Positions 1 through 14,800 of a DNA stretch of 64,000 nucleotides are shown here, one piece after another. The notes under the pieces were generated by a model that was not told the origin of the DNA, searched no databases, and was given only the letters and a program-made list of their open reading frames with translations. The first letter of the stretch is position 1; every line of letters begins with the position of its first letter. The stretch is from Pleodorina starrii (lineage: Eukaryota; Chlorophyta; Chlorophyceae; Chlamydomonadales; Volvocaceae). Position numbers and translations under genes: made by a program. Location: positions 1,612,001 to 1,676,000 of the forward strand of contig BRXU01000018.1 of assembly GCA_030267565.1 (NCBI GenBank), written 5' to 3'.

Positions 1-129
1 AGCGCATGCAGGGCGGTTGGCCGGCGACACCGGATCCCGGGCAGCTCCTGCCCATCGCTGGCCGGCTCGGGGCCCCAGCTCGACGCCGGCTCAAAGTACG
101 ACATGAGTACGGCATGGTACGGTACTCAC

Positions 130-1427
130 CGCTCGTACTTCTCGATGGTACGCTTGTCCACGCCCCCCTGGAGCGCGGTGAGGCAACCCAAGGGGCGAGG
201 TAACGGCCGCAGGTGGACAGACAGACAGGCAAGAGCGTGAAACGCATTGGAACGCAGCGGAACGCAAATCGCCGCAGGGATCGGTCGTCACCGGCCGCAC
301 CCGGTTTTGCCCTAATGCCTTGCAATGTGAGTGGGCCCCCATTGGGTGACAACTGACAAGCACGGCGGCCCACGTTTCAGTCGCCACAGCTCATCTCATC
401 TCAGCTCAGCTCTGCCCAGTTCGCGGCACCCGGAGCCTGTCACCCACATTGAAGCCCCCCCGACCGCCCTTTTGCCGCCATAAAACCGCGCTTCCTCAGG
501 TAAACCTCACGCACGCCGTGCGCAAAGTCCTTATCTCCCCCCTCCACACACACACACACACACACACACACACCGACTCGGCCCCCCTCCCGACTCGCCC
601 CGGACTCTCTTCTTACGGCGGAGGTTTTGTTTTGTTTAATCTCAACCCCGGCGCATGGAGCCCAACCCCACGCCCACGCTCCCCCGACCGCACAATGTCT
701 GGGGGTACCCACCGTGAGGAAGAGGATTTGCCCCGCCAGCGTGGACTTCCCCGCATCGATGTGCCCGATGAACACGATGTTCAAATGGTCCCTGCGCCCC
801 AGGGAAACGCACAGATTCCGTTGTTTGATGGCCCCTGGTCGGACGCAGCAGTAGTTTGAAGCCGCAGCGGGGGCCGCTGCAGCGCCGACACGCAGAGCCG
901 ATGTGGGGGAGAGCACGGGGGGGCAGCTGTTTGAGTTGCTCGTACCTGGGCTCCTCGGCCAGCGACTCCTGAAAGGCCTTCATGACCGCGCTTTCGTCCA
1001 GCGGGGCAACGGGCTCCTCCACGGCAGGCGCTGCCTCCGCCGGTGCTGCGGCCGGTGGCGCCGGTGCCGGCGCAGGTGCAGGTGCCAATCCTGGGAATGG
1101 CGCAACCCGCGAGTGACAAAAGTCGAAAGTTTAAATTGTACACAAGTTTATAATACCTGCATCCTGCTGCTGTTCTGCTTCCTTTGGCTGAGGCTCCGGC
1201 TCTTCTGGCTGTGGTGCAGGCTCATCGGCCGGAGGAGGAGGCGGAGGAGGCGGCTGCACAGGGGCCGGAGCTGGCGCTGGCGCCGGCGCGGCTGGCCGTG
1301 GGGCGGGCACCAAGCCCTGTCCTGGTACAAAAATCATGCTGTTTGGATTGAACGCTGGTGCGGGCGGGGCAGAAGCCGGATTGGGTGATGGCTGGAGCGC
1401 CGCATCCTCCTCCCACGTATCCGCCAT
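130..1427 (-). CDS. Eukaryotic release factor eRF3 (Sup35/GSPT), 5' part only
   Basis: Translational GTPase that works with eRF1 to end translation in the cytosol. Four exons can be joined in frame: 1157-1427, 946-1090, 713-791 and 130-167. The start ATG is at 1427 (MADTWEEDAALQ). The N-terminal ~140 residues are Pro/Ala-rich and acidic, with a PAM2-like stretch (FNPNSMIFVPG) of the kind that binds poly(A)-binding protein. The third exon carries the P-loop GHIDAGKST within LNIVFIGHIDAGKSTLAGQI. The fourth reads GGVDKRTIEKYER, which is typical of eRF3 rather than HBS1 or EF-1alpha. The last donor is GTGAGT next to 130, so the rest of the GTPase domain and the beta-barrels lie beyond the left edge. 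Exon phases agree at every junction. Family assignment is firm; the N-terminal extension is not conserved enough to test by eye. Confidence 0.9.
545..573. repeat. (CA)n microsatellite in eRF3 intron 3
   Basis: A run of about 14 CA dinucleotides inside the intron between the P-loop exon and the GGVDKRT exon of eRF3. Similar TG/CA runs recur at 3645-3673, 12019-12040, 14808-14826, 15741-15773 and 23702-23729. Confidence 0.9.
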
Positions 1428-2639
1428 GTCACAGGTCTATGAATATGCTCAGTCAGGCGGTCGATTACTTGCGCGAAAATGCGCTCGATTGTTTTACGTC
1501 ACCGATCGCTAGAGCGCTCCGCGCTACTAAGTCAAGTCTGAGCGTATCCACAGATAGTTGTTTCACCAGCTATCCTGATCCTACGGCGTAAGGCGAGCAA
1601 GTGGAAGCTGCCTTGGCCAACTGGAATACGCCGTCCGATTGCCGTGAACCGAGACTCGGTACAATCAGACTTCTGTCAGGCCTATTCAATAAGGAGTACA
1701 AACAATTGATGATTGCTTATATTAAATAGCATTTTGCGAAGAGTCAAATCGAATTACTGATTTTCGTCGAACGCGGAATCAGACGTAGTTCTTAATCTCG
1801 GCTTATGTTTTGATCATGGGGACAAGAGCGCCTCTCTTTTATTAGGGCAATTGCGATTGTGAGCTGAGGAAGGCCTAGCCGTCCTGGCGAGCTTTGGCGA
1901 GCACAACAGAGCGTTACGGTGTAACCCTCCATCCCTAGGGCATATTGATAGTGAATCATGCCCGATATATCGAAATATGACTTCTAACGTGCCATCTGGC
2001 GCGGTAGCTTCGCCCGCAGTCTTTCCAGCTCCACGAAAGGTGTCGCCCCCGTCGGCAGGCCGGAGTTTCGCACAGCAGGGTTTCGCCATAGTTCTCTATC
2101 GGAAGGCCCCAGGTGTGGGGTTTTACGCCGCAGCGCCCTGGTATGCTTGCCAAAGCTTGCTAGAACAACTAGACCGTCCACACCTTCCAGTCGCCATTTC
2201 CATGCCTAGTGCGGGACGGGCGGTCATCGCAAGCTGTCTCTGCTTGAGGCGCACTGCGCGGACTCTATTTCTTGTGCAACCAAATCATCCAGCAATACCG
2301 GTAAGAGCCTCAGCACCAGTGCGTTACCTAGTGATCAGGGTAATCGGGGGTGTTGGGGACACACCGAGGGGTGTTGGGGACCAGCCGGGGTGCCCCAGCT
2401 GCGCACCCAACCAAGTCCTTTGGTTCCGATGTACAATGGCTCAACGTAGGTACTTCACACTGAAGGGGTTTCTGGCTTTCTGCTTCAGCCTGGAAGGTCT
2501 TATCGTTGCGGGCAGGGTACCTCAGTTGCCCTGCGAGAGGATTAGCATCACTGGGGACGTGTTGGCTGCAGGGAGGGGGTGTCATGCGCCATCACTGGCA
2601 GGCACGTGCCCGGGTTGGTGCCGCACACGCGGTCCTGGT

Positions 2640-2670
2640 GGGTAAAAAGAAGATACCGCAGCGGAGATGG
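2640..2670 (+). repeat. Dispersed short element, copy 1
   Basis: Core GGTAAAAAGAAGATACCGCA followed by GCGGAGA. The same core, or its complement, recurs at 4380-4423, 8365-8421, 17546-17594 and 32193-32235, in intergenic and intronic positions. Confidence 0.7.
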
Positions 2671-3642
2671 TGGCGACCCCGGGGCCTCTGCCGTTGGTCC
2701 ACAGCCACCCGATGCTGGCCCTGCCCTGCCCGTCTGAAGGCAACGTACGCGATGACCCGCAGATTCCTGAACGGCCTGGGGCTGGCAAGGGTGGCTGCCT
2801 CGTCTCATGGGAGGACCGACAAACACCGTCTCCTCGTGCTGAACGTAGGGGCTACCTCATGGATGCCCCTCCTGAGCAACGCAACACCGTAGCTCAGGTC
2901 GAACTGGTCCTCGCTCCGCCGTACCGTGTCAACACGTGTCGTAGCTCGTAGGGCCGGGGGGGTTCTGCCTTTCTTAGTTGTCGAGGCCTTCGGCCCTAGG
3001 GCTGCACGGCCCAGTCCGCGCCCTGCGGGGTGCTCCACCGGAACACTCGTCCTCTCCATTCGGGACAGGAGCTCCAGTCTGCGGGCGTTGGCCCCGGCCT
3101 CCGCAGTTTGGGTTCCAATGGGCAGCTCTTGTGGGGTTCCGATGGACGATGTAGGGCTTGGCGATGGCTTCATGGCCTGGGTGCGGGTGCGGGGCCCCTT
3201 CGAACGAACACCGCTTCCTTCCAGGACGCCGGGTACTGGTACTGGTAGGAACAGGTGGGTTCAAGTCAGCAGCTCAGCACCCCAACTTGTGCAGGCACGC
3301 AGGAGTGCAACAGCGAGGCCGGGCGCTGTGCGCTGGCTCCGCCGCTCCTCTGTTTGCTCCCGCTGCTCTTCTGCGTGTGGACTGCAGCAGTGTGGGCTTG
3401 GCGTTCGGCTCGGGCGCACCCTCAGCGCGGCGCACTCTCATGCTCCCCCGATGGCGGCGGGGGCCCCACATCGTAAGGGGGGGCCCCGCCACATCACCGG
3501 CATCGCCGCCCGCACTCCGACGGTGTCCCGGTGATACCGGATCGTGCCAGGTCGCCTGCCACTCGGGAACTCTTTGCGGTGAGCTGTTGGAGTCCCCTTC
3601 GGACCGAACTGAACTGACAGGACTGAGCATCGGACGGATCCG

Positions 3643-3644
<2 letters not shown>

Positions 3645-3673
<29 letters not shown>
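3645..3673. repeat. (TG)n microsatellite
   Basis: About 14 TG dinucleotides in the intergenic region downstream of the cyclophilin gene. Confidence 0.9.
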
Positions 3674-3851
3674 GCACTCGGTGTGTGGGACAGCGGCGGA
3701 TGTGTGGGTCAGCGGCCGACACACCCCCGTCGCACGGTCGTACCCAGGTGGTCCTTGCGGCCGCGCATCATCGCTCCGGGCGCACAGACATTCGCTCCCG
3801 TGCGACCCCAAGCGGCCCCGCTGCGGTGGCCTCGGATTGCACGTTGCTTAT

Positions 3852-3856
3852 TTACA
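3852..3856 (-). promoter_or_regulatory. Candidate poly(A) signal TGTAA of the cyclophilin gene
   Basis: TTACA on the plus strand reads TGTAA on the coding strand, the usual poly(A) signal of volvocine algae, about 390 nt past the stop codon. A five-base match is weak evidence alone. Confidence 0.35.
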
Positions 3857-4241
3857 CGCGGGCCAAGGCCTCAAGCAGAGCAGGGCTTAGGGCGCAGCGC
3901 CCCCCGCCTCCGTGAGCCGCGCCATACCGCGCCCGGAGCGCAACTGCCAACAGCAACCCCGCCCTGGCCAGCCGAGGTACGCCCTGGCGAACTCCGCACT
4001 CGCCACGCACGCACAGTCTGTATTAACTACGGTTCCCAAGCTCAAGCACGGCCTGAGCCATGCACGTGACACGGCCCCCCTTAGATGAGCCTTGCTACGG
4101 CACTCGCGGCTGTGAGGCTGGCACGCCTTCTTCGCCCCCATAGCCCGTGCTGCTGCTGGTGCCATTTGTTGTTGCCGCGTTATCCCGCGCATTGCGGAAG
4201 CCATGTTGAAGCATCAGGTGGGTGCGACGTGAATGCGGCGC

Positions 4242-7240
<2,999 letters not shown>

Positions 7241-8364
7241 TTTTGCAATGTAGAACGAAGTTTGGACAAAGTGCGACTAGAATGAAGCTGAAGGAAACAA
7301 TGAAGGCGAACTGGCGAAGTTTTGTACGAGCGTACGGCTGGAAGACACGTAACGTGTGAATTAGAGCTTTCGTAATTTTTCTTACGTAGGTCAAACTCCA
7401 GTATATTGCAGCAGTTATGCACAGGCGCTCGGTCATTAGTGCACATGTTCCCGGCTTCGCGCCTTTCGTGTTTCGTCGCCGGTGCTCCGGTCGTTCGGTG
7501 CTTGCATTTTCCTTGTGGTAAGCAGTTCGTATTGGCCTAACGCCGCTGTCAGATTCCCGCTTCCCACGAGACACGAGCTTAGGGTTAGATCAACATTGGC
7601 ATGAATTGCCGACACAGACCGTTAGGAGGTAGCGGTTGACCGCGGCAGGCCAGCGGCCCGCCGCTGTAAGCTCCGGGGCTCGGCAGTCCTCGCTAATCTA
7701 GCCTCGTTTTTATAAAGTAGGACCTAAGAACACGGGATTTGTGTACGTGACGTCTGTACAACGCGAAAAATATGTTCCAAGCACGGAACATGACCTCGTC
7801 CCAGCACGGCTCAGTTGTTGTTACAATGGGCTCCAGACCCTCGACCGGAAAGGTAGCGCCAGCGAGCCAGCTGGCCGTGCACTGCATCGGGGACGACCAG
7901 GGCGGCCGAAAGGTAAACCTTGACCACAGCACAAGTCGTCAAGGGACGCCCAGACAGGCACGGACCTCCGGTGCAGCAGCCCGCAGCAACCAAGCGAACC
8001 CAGCCCTCTTGACCCAAACCACCGTCTATCCCTCCGCTCACCGGGGCACCATACGTAAATATGCGCCGCGGCGGTGTAGGGAGGCAACACGGGAAGAGGT
8101 GGGGCGAAACGCGCTAAAGCAGCTCAAGGGCTGGCTGCCGAGGCCTGATCAGGCAACCTCCCTCCCATCAGTCAGACGATCCCCTGGGTAGGTTCACCGT
8201 TAACCGATAATCCGCTTTGGGCCCAGTCAGGTCGTCCTTCCGTCAGGCCGTCAGGCAGATCTCTCGCGGTCAGCTGCCTGCAGGGTGCGGCCTCCCCTCC
8301 TCGACAGGCGGCTTGGCACGGCAACCCACGGCCGGTCCCCCGCCCCCGACCGCCCTTCCCGGGT

Positions 8365-8421
8365 CCGTCCGCTAACGCCGTCTCCGTCCCTTCGCTGCGG
8401 TACCGTATCTTCTTATTACCC
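8365..8421 (-). repeat. Dispersed short element, copy 3 (longest context)
   Basis: In the complement orientation to copies 1 and 2: CTAACGCCGTCTCCGTCCC, TTCGCTGCGG, then TATCTTCTTATTACCC. With the other copies it defines a unit of about 45-55 bp: TAACGCCGTCTCC, a short spacer, GCTGCGGTATCTTCTTTTTACCC. Confidence 0.7.
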
Positions 8422-8593
8422 CTGCCCCCTCCCAAAGCGGCCGGCCAGCACCAACAGGTGCCGTACAGGTGCCGTACACCGCCGCCTGCGCCCAACCATA
8501 CCGCTCACACCGTACACGGGAAGGAGCCTCTGTTGCGACCGCTTGCGGCCTAGCAGCAGACTTCTGTGGTCTCATCTACTTTCTCAGTTTCTC

Positions 8594-8598
8594 TTACA
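8594..8598 (-). promoter_or_regulatory. Candidate poly(A) signal TGTAA of the Pol5-like gene
   Basis: TTACA on the plus strand, about 290 nt beyond the stop codon at 8885, a plausible 3' UTR length for this gene. Confidence 0.4.
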
Positions 8599-8884
8599 GA
8601 GCCCAGCGGTCGTTGCGCTGCGTTGGATTCACCCCCGCATTCGCCCAAACAGCACAGACAGCATTAGCTGCTTCCAGCTCCTCGTCACGTCGTCAGTCAT
8701 CATCACTAGGTCTTCGGCTCAGTCGCCCATCAGACCGCCAGACCAACCAACCAGCGGCCCTAGCCACACATTCCGTACAATGTCGTACCACGTCAATCAA
8801 TTTCCCGCCGCAAGGGTCCGTGCCGCGCATCCACAACCCCCGTACGCCCCGGAGGCCTCCCGCCCTTCCGCGCCCTTGCTGTAC

Positions 8885-11800
8885 CTATCGGCGTGCCTTC
8901 TTGGCCGGGCCGCCCCCCTGCCGCTGCTCCCCGCCCCGCCCCCGGGCTCCGCCCCGACCGCCGCCGCCGCGCCCCCGCCCGCCCCGGCCCCTGCCGCCGC
9001 CGCCCCTGCCGCCGCGCGCAGCCCCAGCCCCAGCGCCGCCCCGCTTTCGCTCCCCGGACCCTCCTCCTCCCTCCTCCTCCGACCCCGAGCCCTCCTCCTC
9101 CTCGTCCTCGCCGTCGCTGTCCTCCCGGCCCGAGCCGCTAGCCTCCTCCTCATCGTCCGACCCAGATCCCGAAGCGTCGTCGCCCTCCTCCTCCTCGCTG
9201 CCGCTGCCTCCCGCCTCCTCCTCCTCCTCGCTGTCCTCCTCCTGCTGCTGCTGCTGCTTCGATTGCACCTTCCGCTGCTTGTCCTCGCTGCCACCGCCGC
9301 CGCCTGCCTTTCCCTTGGCGACCCCGCCCTCCTCCCCGGCCGCCTCCTTGCCCTTTGCCTTCGCCTTCGCCTGCTCCTTGCCCTTTGCCTCCTTGCCCTT
9401 GGCCGCCTCCTTGCCCTTGGCCGCCTCCTTGCCCTTGGCCGCCTCCTTGCCCTCCTTGGCCTTCTTGGGCTGTGTGGGTGCCGGCGCGGCCTTCTGTATC
9501 CTGGACGCCAGTGCCGGGTCCGGCTGTGTCTTGTCCAGCAGGGGACCCAGGGCCAGCAGCTCACCCACCCGCTGCAGCCGCTGAGACACCTTGGGGGGGA
9601 CCACCAGGCTCTGAGGGGTTTGAGGAGAGGGAGGGGGGAATAGCGAGAAGGGGAGGGGTAAAAGTGAGAGGGGAAGGGGGGAGGGGATTGGCGCCACGGA
9701 AAGGGATGGGGTGTGTGTATAATGTAGGGAGGGCAAGGGAGGTGAGGGGATGTCATCTTCATCTGGGAGCATAGAAAGGCCTTTCGAGGGGAAGGGTGAA
9801 GAAAGGCAGCCGAGCCGGGACGGGACGGACAAAGGGCCGCGCGCGGGCTCCGTGGATGCGACCGGGAAAGGGAGCGGCTGGGAGGCTGCGCACCCGTCCA
9901 CCTCCCTTTCCCCACCCAACCAACCCCACCCACCGCCCCACCTCCCCCACCAGCCCAACCGCTCACTCCACCGCCTCGTCCCACGCCCGAAACGTGGAGT
10001 AGCGCCCTCGTCCCAAATGCCTCCCCTCCCCCCTTGCCGACCCTGCCACCCACCCCCCTCCCTCCCTCTCTTGCCTTGACAGTGACCAGCGCCTTCGCGA
10101 TTGCGTTCATCTTGTCGGGGCCCATCAGTTCCGCGGGCCGCTTGCCCGCAGTGGCCAGCCACTTGTGCAGCACCTCGCACATCGCAACGGCCGCCTTTTG
10201 GGGTTGGGGTTGGGGTTGGGGTTGGGGGAGGAACAGGTGCGAATTCAAAGCAGAGTCGGGGAGCTAAGGAAAGTGCAACCCGAAGTGACAAAGGGAACGC
10301 GTGAAGCGGAAGCAAATCCCAAATACCCAGCAGTGCCCCGGCCAGCTCCCAGACCGCCTCTTACGCCTCTCATCCTCCACAACCCCCCTCCCCCCCGCCC
10401 CACAGCCTCACCTGCGCCACCCGCGCGCGACGCTCGTTGTTGAGCCCCACTCCCGCCACACACGCAGCCAGCGCCGACCCCACCACACCGCCCAGCTGGG
10501 CCCCACCGCCTCCCCCTCCCCCTGCCGGTGCCAGCGCCACCACCACCACCGAATGTAGTCCCTCCGGCGGGGACTTGAACAGCGCAGCCGCCAGCTCCGC
10601 CGCCGCGGTCCGCACCGCCGCACTGCGTCCGTTGGCCACGCTGGTCAGCAGGGGCTCCATGGCGGGCAGAGAGGCTCCAGGGAGGGTGCGGAAGGCCGAG
10701 GCCATCTCCGAGTGCTGCAGGCGGGTCTTCTTCTTGGCGAGCCAGTCGGTCAGGGCGGCGCGGAAGGCGGACCGGGCGGCGTCGGACACTGAGGGAGGGA
10801 GGGTAGGGGAGGGGAGGGGAGGGGAGGGGAGGGGGGAGGGGAGAGAGCTTGTAGACGAGGGCAATGCGGAAATTGGTAACATGGTTGCAGCTTCCAGGCA
10901 ACAAGGGGAGGGAGGGAGGAAGGGTTAGCAGTCCGAAGCAGGGCAAGCGGACAGGCTGATAGGCCGCAATGCGGAAAGGTGAGGATGGACGGGTGTGTGG
11001 GTGTGTGTGGAGAGGATTCGAGGTCAGTCGGAGTTGGTTAGGGTCGCTTGGAGATCCGGGCGTTCAGGTGCCTGGGAGGGTAGATAAGGCTCGCTCCCTC
11101 CTCCCTCCTGCCCCCGCCCCCCCCCGCCGCTTCCCGCCCTCTTCCTCTTCCTCCCAACACCGTTGTCTACCTCGCTCCCCAATCTCCTCCCCACTCCCCC
11201 GCCCCCTCCCCCCCTTCCCGCTCCCACTCACCTCCCGGCTGCTGCTCCTTGTCCGCCTTTTCCTTGTCCGCCTTGTCGGCCTTGTCCTTGTCCTTGCCCT
11301 TCTCCGCCGCGGGCACCCCCGCCCGCACCGCCCCCGTGAATGCCGCCCAGGCCGCCCCCGCCACGAGCTTGTCCCGGTTGCGAGAGGCCTCGTACAGCAG
11401 TCGCTTCAGACAGGTGGTGTAGCCCTCCAGACCGCCCAGGGAGGCCAGGTCCACGCGGGTGTACCTGGAGAGAGCGGGGTCCGAGGTGGGTGTCCAAGCG
11501 GGTTTTTAAGGTTTTTAAGGTTTTAAGGTTTTTAAGATTTCAGTTTTCAGAGTCCTAGGTTTAGGTTTTAGGGTGAGGTTCTAGGTTTTAGGGTAAGCCG
11601 GGAGGGCGCGGGAGGGCGCAGGAGAGGGGCGAAAGGAAGGCAGTTTGCTGGACCTCTCCTTTTGCAACCAAAGAGGGCACAACAGCCCTCCTGGACAACC
11701 CTCCCAACGCACATACGTACCCACCCTACCCCCCATTCCACCCGCCCCCCCACCCCTCCTCGCACCTGGCCCGGCCCATCGAGGTGATGACTCCCCTCAG

Positions 11801-14800
11801 TCGGGCCGCCATCTGGGGCTGACCCCCGGGTCGCGAGGCGGTGGCCAGAGCCCGGACCAGCGGCACCAGCGCACTCAGCAGCAGCGGGTTGGTGGGGCTC
11901 TGAGGGGGGGAGAGAGGAGGGGAGAACCAGGCGGGGAGACGGGAGAGGAGGAAGGGGGCAGGGCACGAGGGCAGTCGCGGGTTGCGGAAGGCAGTAGAGA
12001 AGTCACGGGGGTGGGTGTGTATGCGTGTGTGTGTGTGTGTGTTGGGAGGGGGGTCAGGGAGGGCGGCATGTGGGTACCCCGTACGTCGCCGGGAGGGAGG
12101 GAGGGCGGGTGGGAGGTGGAAGGACCTTGAGGGGAGCCGGCGGCAGGTCCTGGCGCAGGAGTCTGGACGGGGCCTACATCTCCCGCCCTCAACCCGCCCC
12201 CGAGCCCCGCCCTAACCCCTTGTATACCCCCGCCCCCTCCCACGGCAGTTAAGAGCCCCAGTGCTTCACCACATGACGCACGCCCCTCCCCTCCTCCTCC
12301 CTCTCCTCCCCGCTCGTGACATTCCGCGGCTGCTTGCCCTGACCCTCCCCCTCCCCCTCCCCCCCGGGCCCGCCCCGCCCCGCCCCCTCCTCCTCCTCCT
12401 CCCCCCGCTGCTCACCTTCCTCTGCACCACCTCCAGCAGCCGCAGCGCCCGCAGCCGGAAGTCCAGCAGCGCCGCCGCGCGCTCCGCCGCCGCCGCCCCG
12501 CCCGCCCTTCCGCCCACCATGGACCGAAAGTAGGCCGCCAACTTGGCATCCATACGAAACATCGCCTCGTCATCCATATCCGGCTCCTCCTCCTCCTCAC
12601 CGTCCTCCTCCTCCTCACCGCCTTTCCCCGCCGCCTTCTCGTCATCGTCCTCCTCCTCGTCGCTCTCCTCCGACTCACTGCCGCTGCCGCTGCCGTCTTC
12701 GTCACCGGCATCCCCACCCGCCTTCTTCCGCTTCTTTTGCGAACCCTCCTCCTTGTCCTTCTTCTTCGTCTTCTGCTGATGCTGCTTGCCCTTCTTGCCG
12801 CTGCTGTCGTCCTCCTCCTCGCTCTCCTCCTCCTCCTCCTCCTCGCTCTCCTCCTCGCCGCCCTCCTCCTCCTCCTCCTCCTCCTCCTCGTCGCTCTCAA
12901 ACAGCCCCTCCACATCCTGCCCCTCGCCCTTGCCGCCCGCCGCCACCACCCGCACGAGGTCCGCCAGCCCCTCCGCGCTGATGCCCTCACAGCACTGCCG
13001 CCACAGCGCCTCGGCGGCGTCCCGCAGAGGAGCCACCGGCACCGGCGAGGGGGAGCCACCTCCGCCTCGTCCTCCTCTTCCTCCGCCTCCCCCTCCGGGT
13101 CGAGCCATCAGCGCCAGCATCAAGTCGACCAGCACGTCAGCCCAGGGACCAGGTCCGCCGGAGGCGCCTGCGGGGGAGGGAGGGAGGGTGGGGATTATCC
13201 ACGGGGGTATAGGCCGGAGCCCGTGAACGGTAAAGTAACGGTGGGTGGGGAGGGAGGGAGGGGCGTTTGAAGAGTGAATCTGCAAGAATGAGGAGGGAGG
13301 GGAGGTGACGTGACAGCGGGTTTCGAGTGCGGGAAAGGTAAGAGACAAGGCAGACGCAAGGTGCAAGAGGGCAGGGCGAGCTGCTGCTGCTGTCACTGCC
13401 GCTGCCGCGGGGGACCAGCTGCTGCTGCCGCGGCCCGCTCGTGTTTCAAAGCCACTCGCCGCCGCCGAGGGAGGAGCTACGACGCCGCCGCCGCCGACGC
13501 GGCCGACGACGACGACGACGACCACGACGACCACGACGGCGGCGGTAGCGATGTGTGGGTGTGGGTGCCAGCTCTCCTCTCCCTCCCTCCCCCACCCTCA
13601 ACCCGTCGTGTGTAACCCCCGCAGATACCCAACACCACCGCCCGGCCCCCGAGGAACGCCCCGGCACCCCCCTCCAGCACCCCCGGCCCCTCCCTCCCTC
13701 GCCCCAACCCCTCCCTCCCTCCAGCCCCCACCGACTCACCCGACGGCTTCTTGCCCTCCATGTCCTCCTCCTCGCTCTCCTCCTCCACCTCCACCTCGGG
13801 CAGTCCCTCCAGCCCTAGCCCCTCCGCCGCCACCCGCCGCAGACTCAGCGGCAGGTCCACCTCAAAGCCATCCGGATCCGCCAACAGCGCCAACTGCAAG
13901 TGACCCGCCACACACGCCAACGCACGCAGACGAGACGCCGCCGCGCCGCCGCCGCCGCCGGCGCCCTGCACACCCCCCTGCTCCTCCGCCTGGGCTGCCC
14001 CCTTGTCGTCGCCCTTCCTCTTGCCGGCGGCCTTCTTGCCGCCAGGGGTCGCGGCCGCCTTCTCCAGTTGCGCCACTCGCTCCAGGGCCGCCGTCTCAAT
14101 CGCGGCCAGCAGCGACAGCGCGTGAGATCCAGCCTCGTCCAGTTCCGTCGCCGGCGACACGCCGGGCGCCGCCAGGGCCTTACGGATGTACGACAGCGTG
14201 TCGTGGAGGGCCTGGTGGACGCTGCCCGGCGGCGGCGGAGCCGCCCCCGCCGGCGGCGGCTCCCGCCGCCGTCTTGCGCTTCTTTGCCGACGGCTGTTGG
14301 TCGCCGTCCTTGCTGTCGTGCTGCTGGTGGTGCTGTTGGGCTTGTCGTACTCGGAGTGCGGTGGCCGTCTTGTTGAGGTGGGATACGAGGGCGACCAGGC
14401 GGCTGACGCAGGTGGCGCGGGTGGCGGGGCTGAGGGGGGGACTCAGCAGCTGGGCCGCCTGGGCCACCTCGGGGAGAGGCTGCTGCTTGGACTTGGGGGA
14501 CTGCGGTGGAAGGGGGAGGGGGGGTGAGTTGGGTTGGAGGGAAGGGGGTGAAGAGGAGAGGGGGTTAATGATAGAGATGAGACCGCGGCAGAGATGACAC
14601 GGAAGCGGGGGTTGGGGGAGTGGGGTGGGTGGGAGTCGGGACTCTGGGTTGTAGGGTTTCCGGTTCGGGAGTGGGAAGAGTAGGAAGGAAGAAAGGAGGG
14701 GAGGGAGTAATGCGGGGTGCGGGGGCGCCGTAGCAGTGGAGAGGGGGGTTCGAGTGTGGAATGCGTCGGGGGTTTGGTGCAACCAGCAGCAGAAGATTCG

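Larger units (their letters stand above)
1428..4241. other. Intergenic, eRF3 to cyclophilin; no recognisable gene
   Basis: Contains the upstream region of eRF3 (1428 to about 1900, AT-richer) and the downstream region of the cyclophilin gene. Open frames between 1977 and 3630 on both strands show no family motif or convincing exon structure. It holds two copies of a dispersed ~45-bp element (2640-2670 and just downstream at 4380-4423) and a TG microsatellite at 3645-3673. Confidence 0.6.
7241..8884. other. Intergenic, cyclophilin promoter side to Pol5 3' side
   Basis: The left part (7241 to about 7800) is AT-richer and should hold the cyclophilin promoter; I see no convincing TATA box at a fixed distance. 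The right part is GC-rich and probably contains the 3' UTR of the Pol5-like gene. One dispersed short element lies at 8365-8421. No exon-like coding signal was recognised. Confidence 0.55.

Noticed and set aside
1977..3534. Several 200-codon frames downstream of the cyclophilin gene
   Set aside because: Overlapping frames on both strands, no domain, no consistent splice structure, interrupted by repeats.
8285..9643. Leu/Pro/Ser-rich plus-strand frames of 370-450 codons
   Set aside because: Antisense shadows of the acidic and RGG-rich last exon of the Pol5-like gene.
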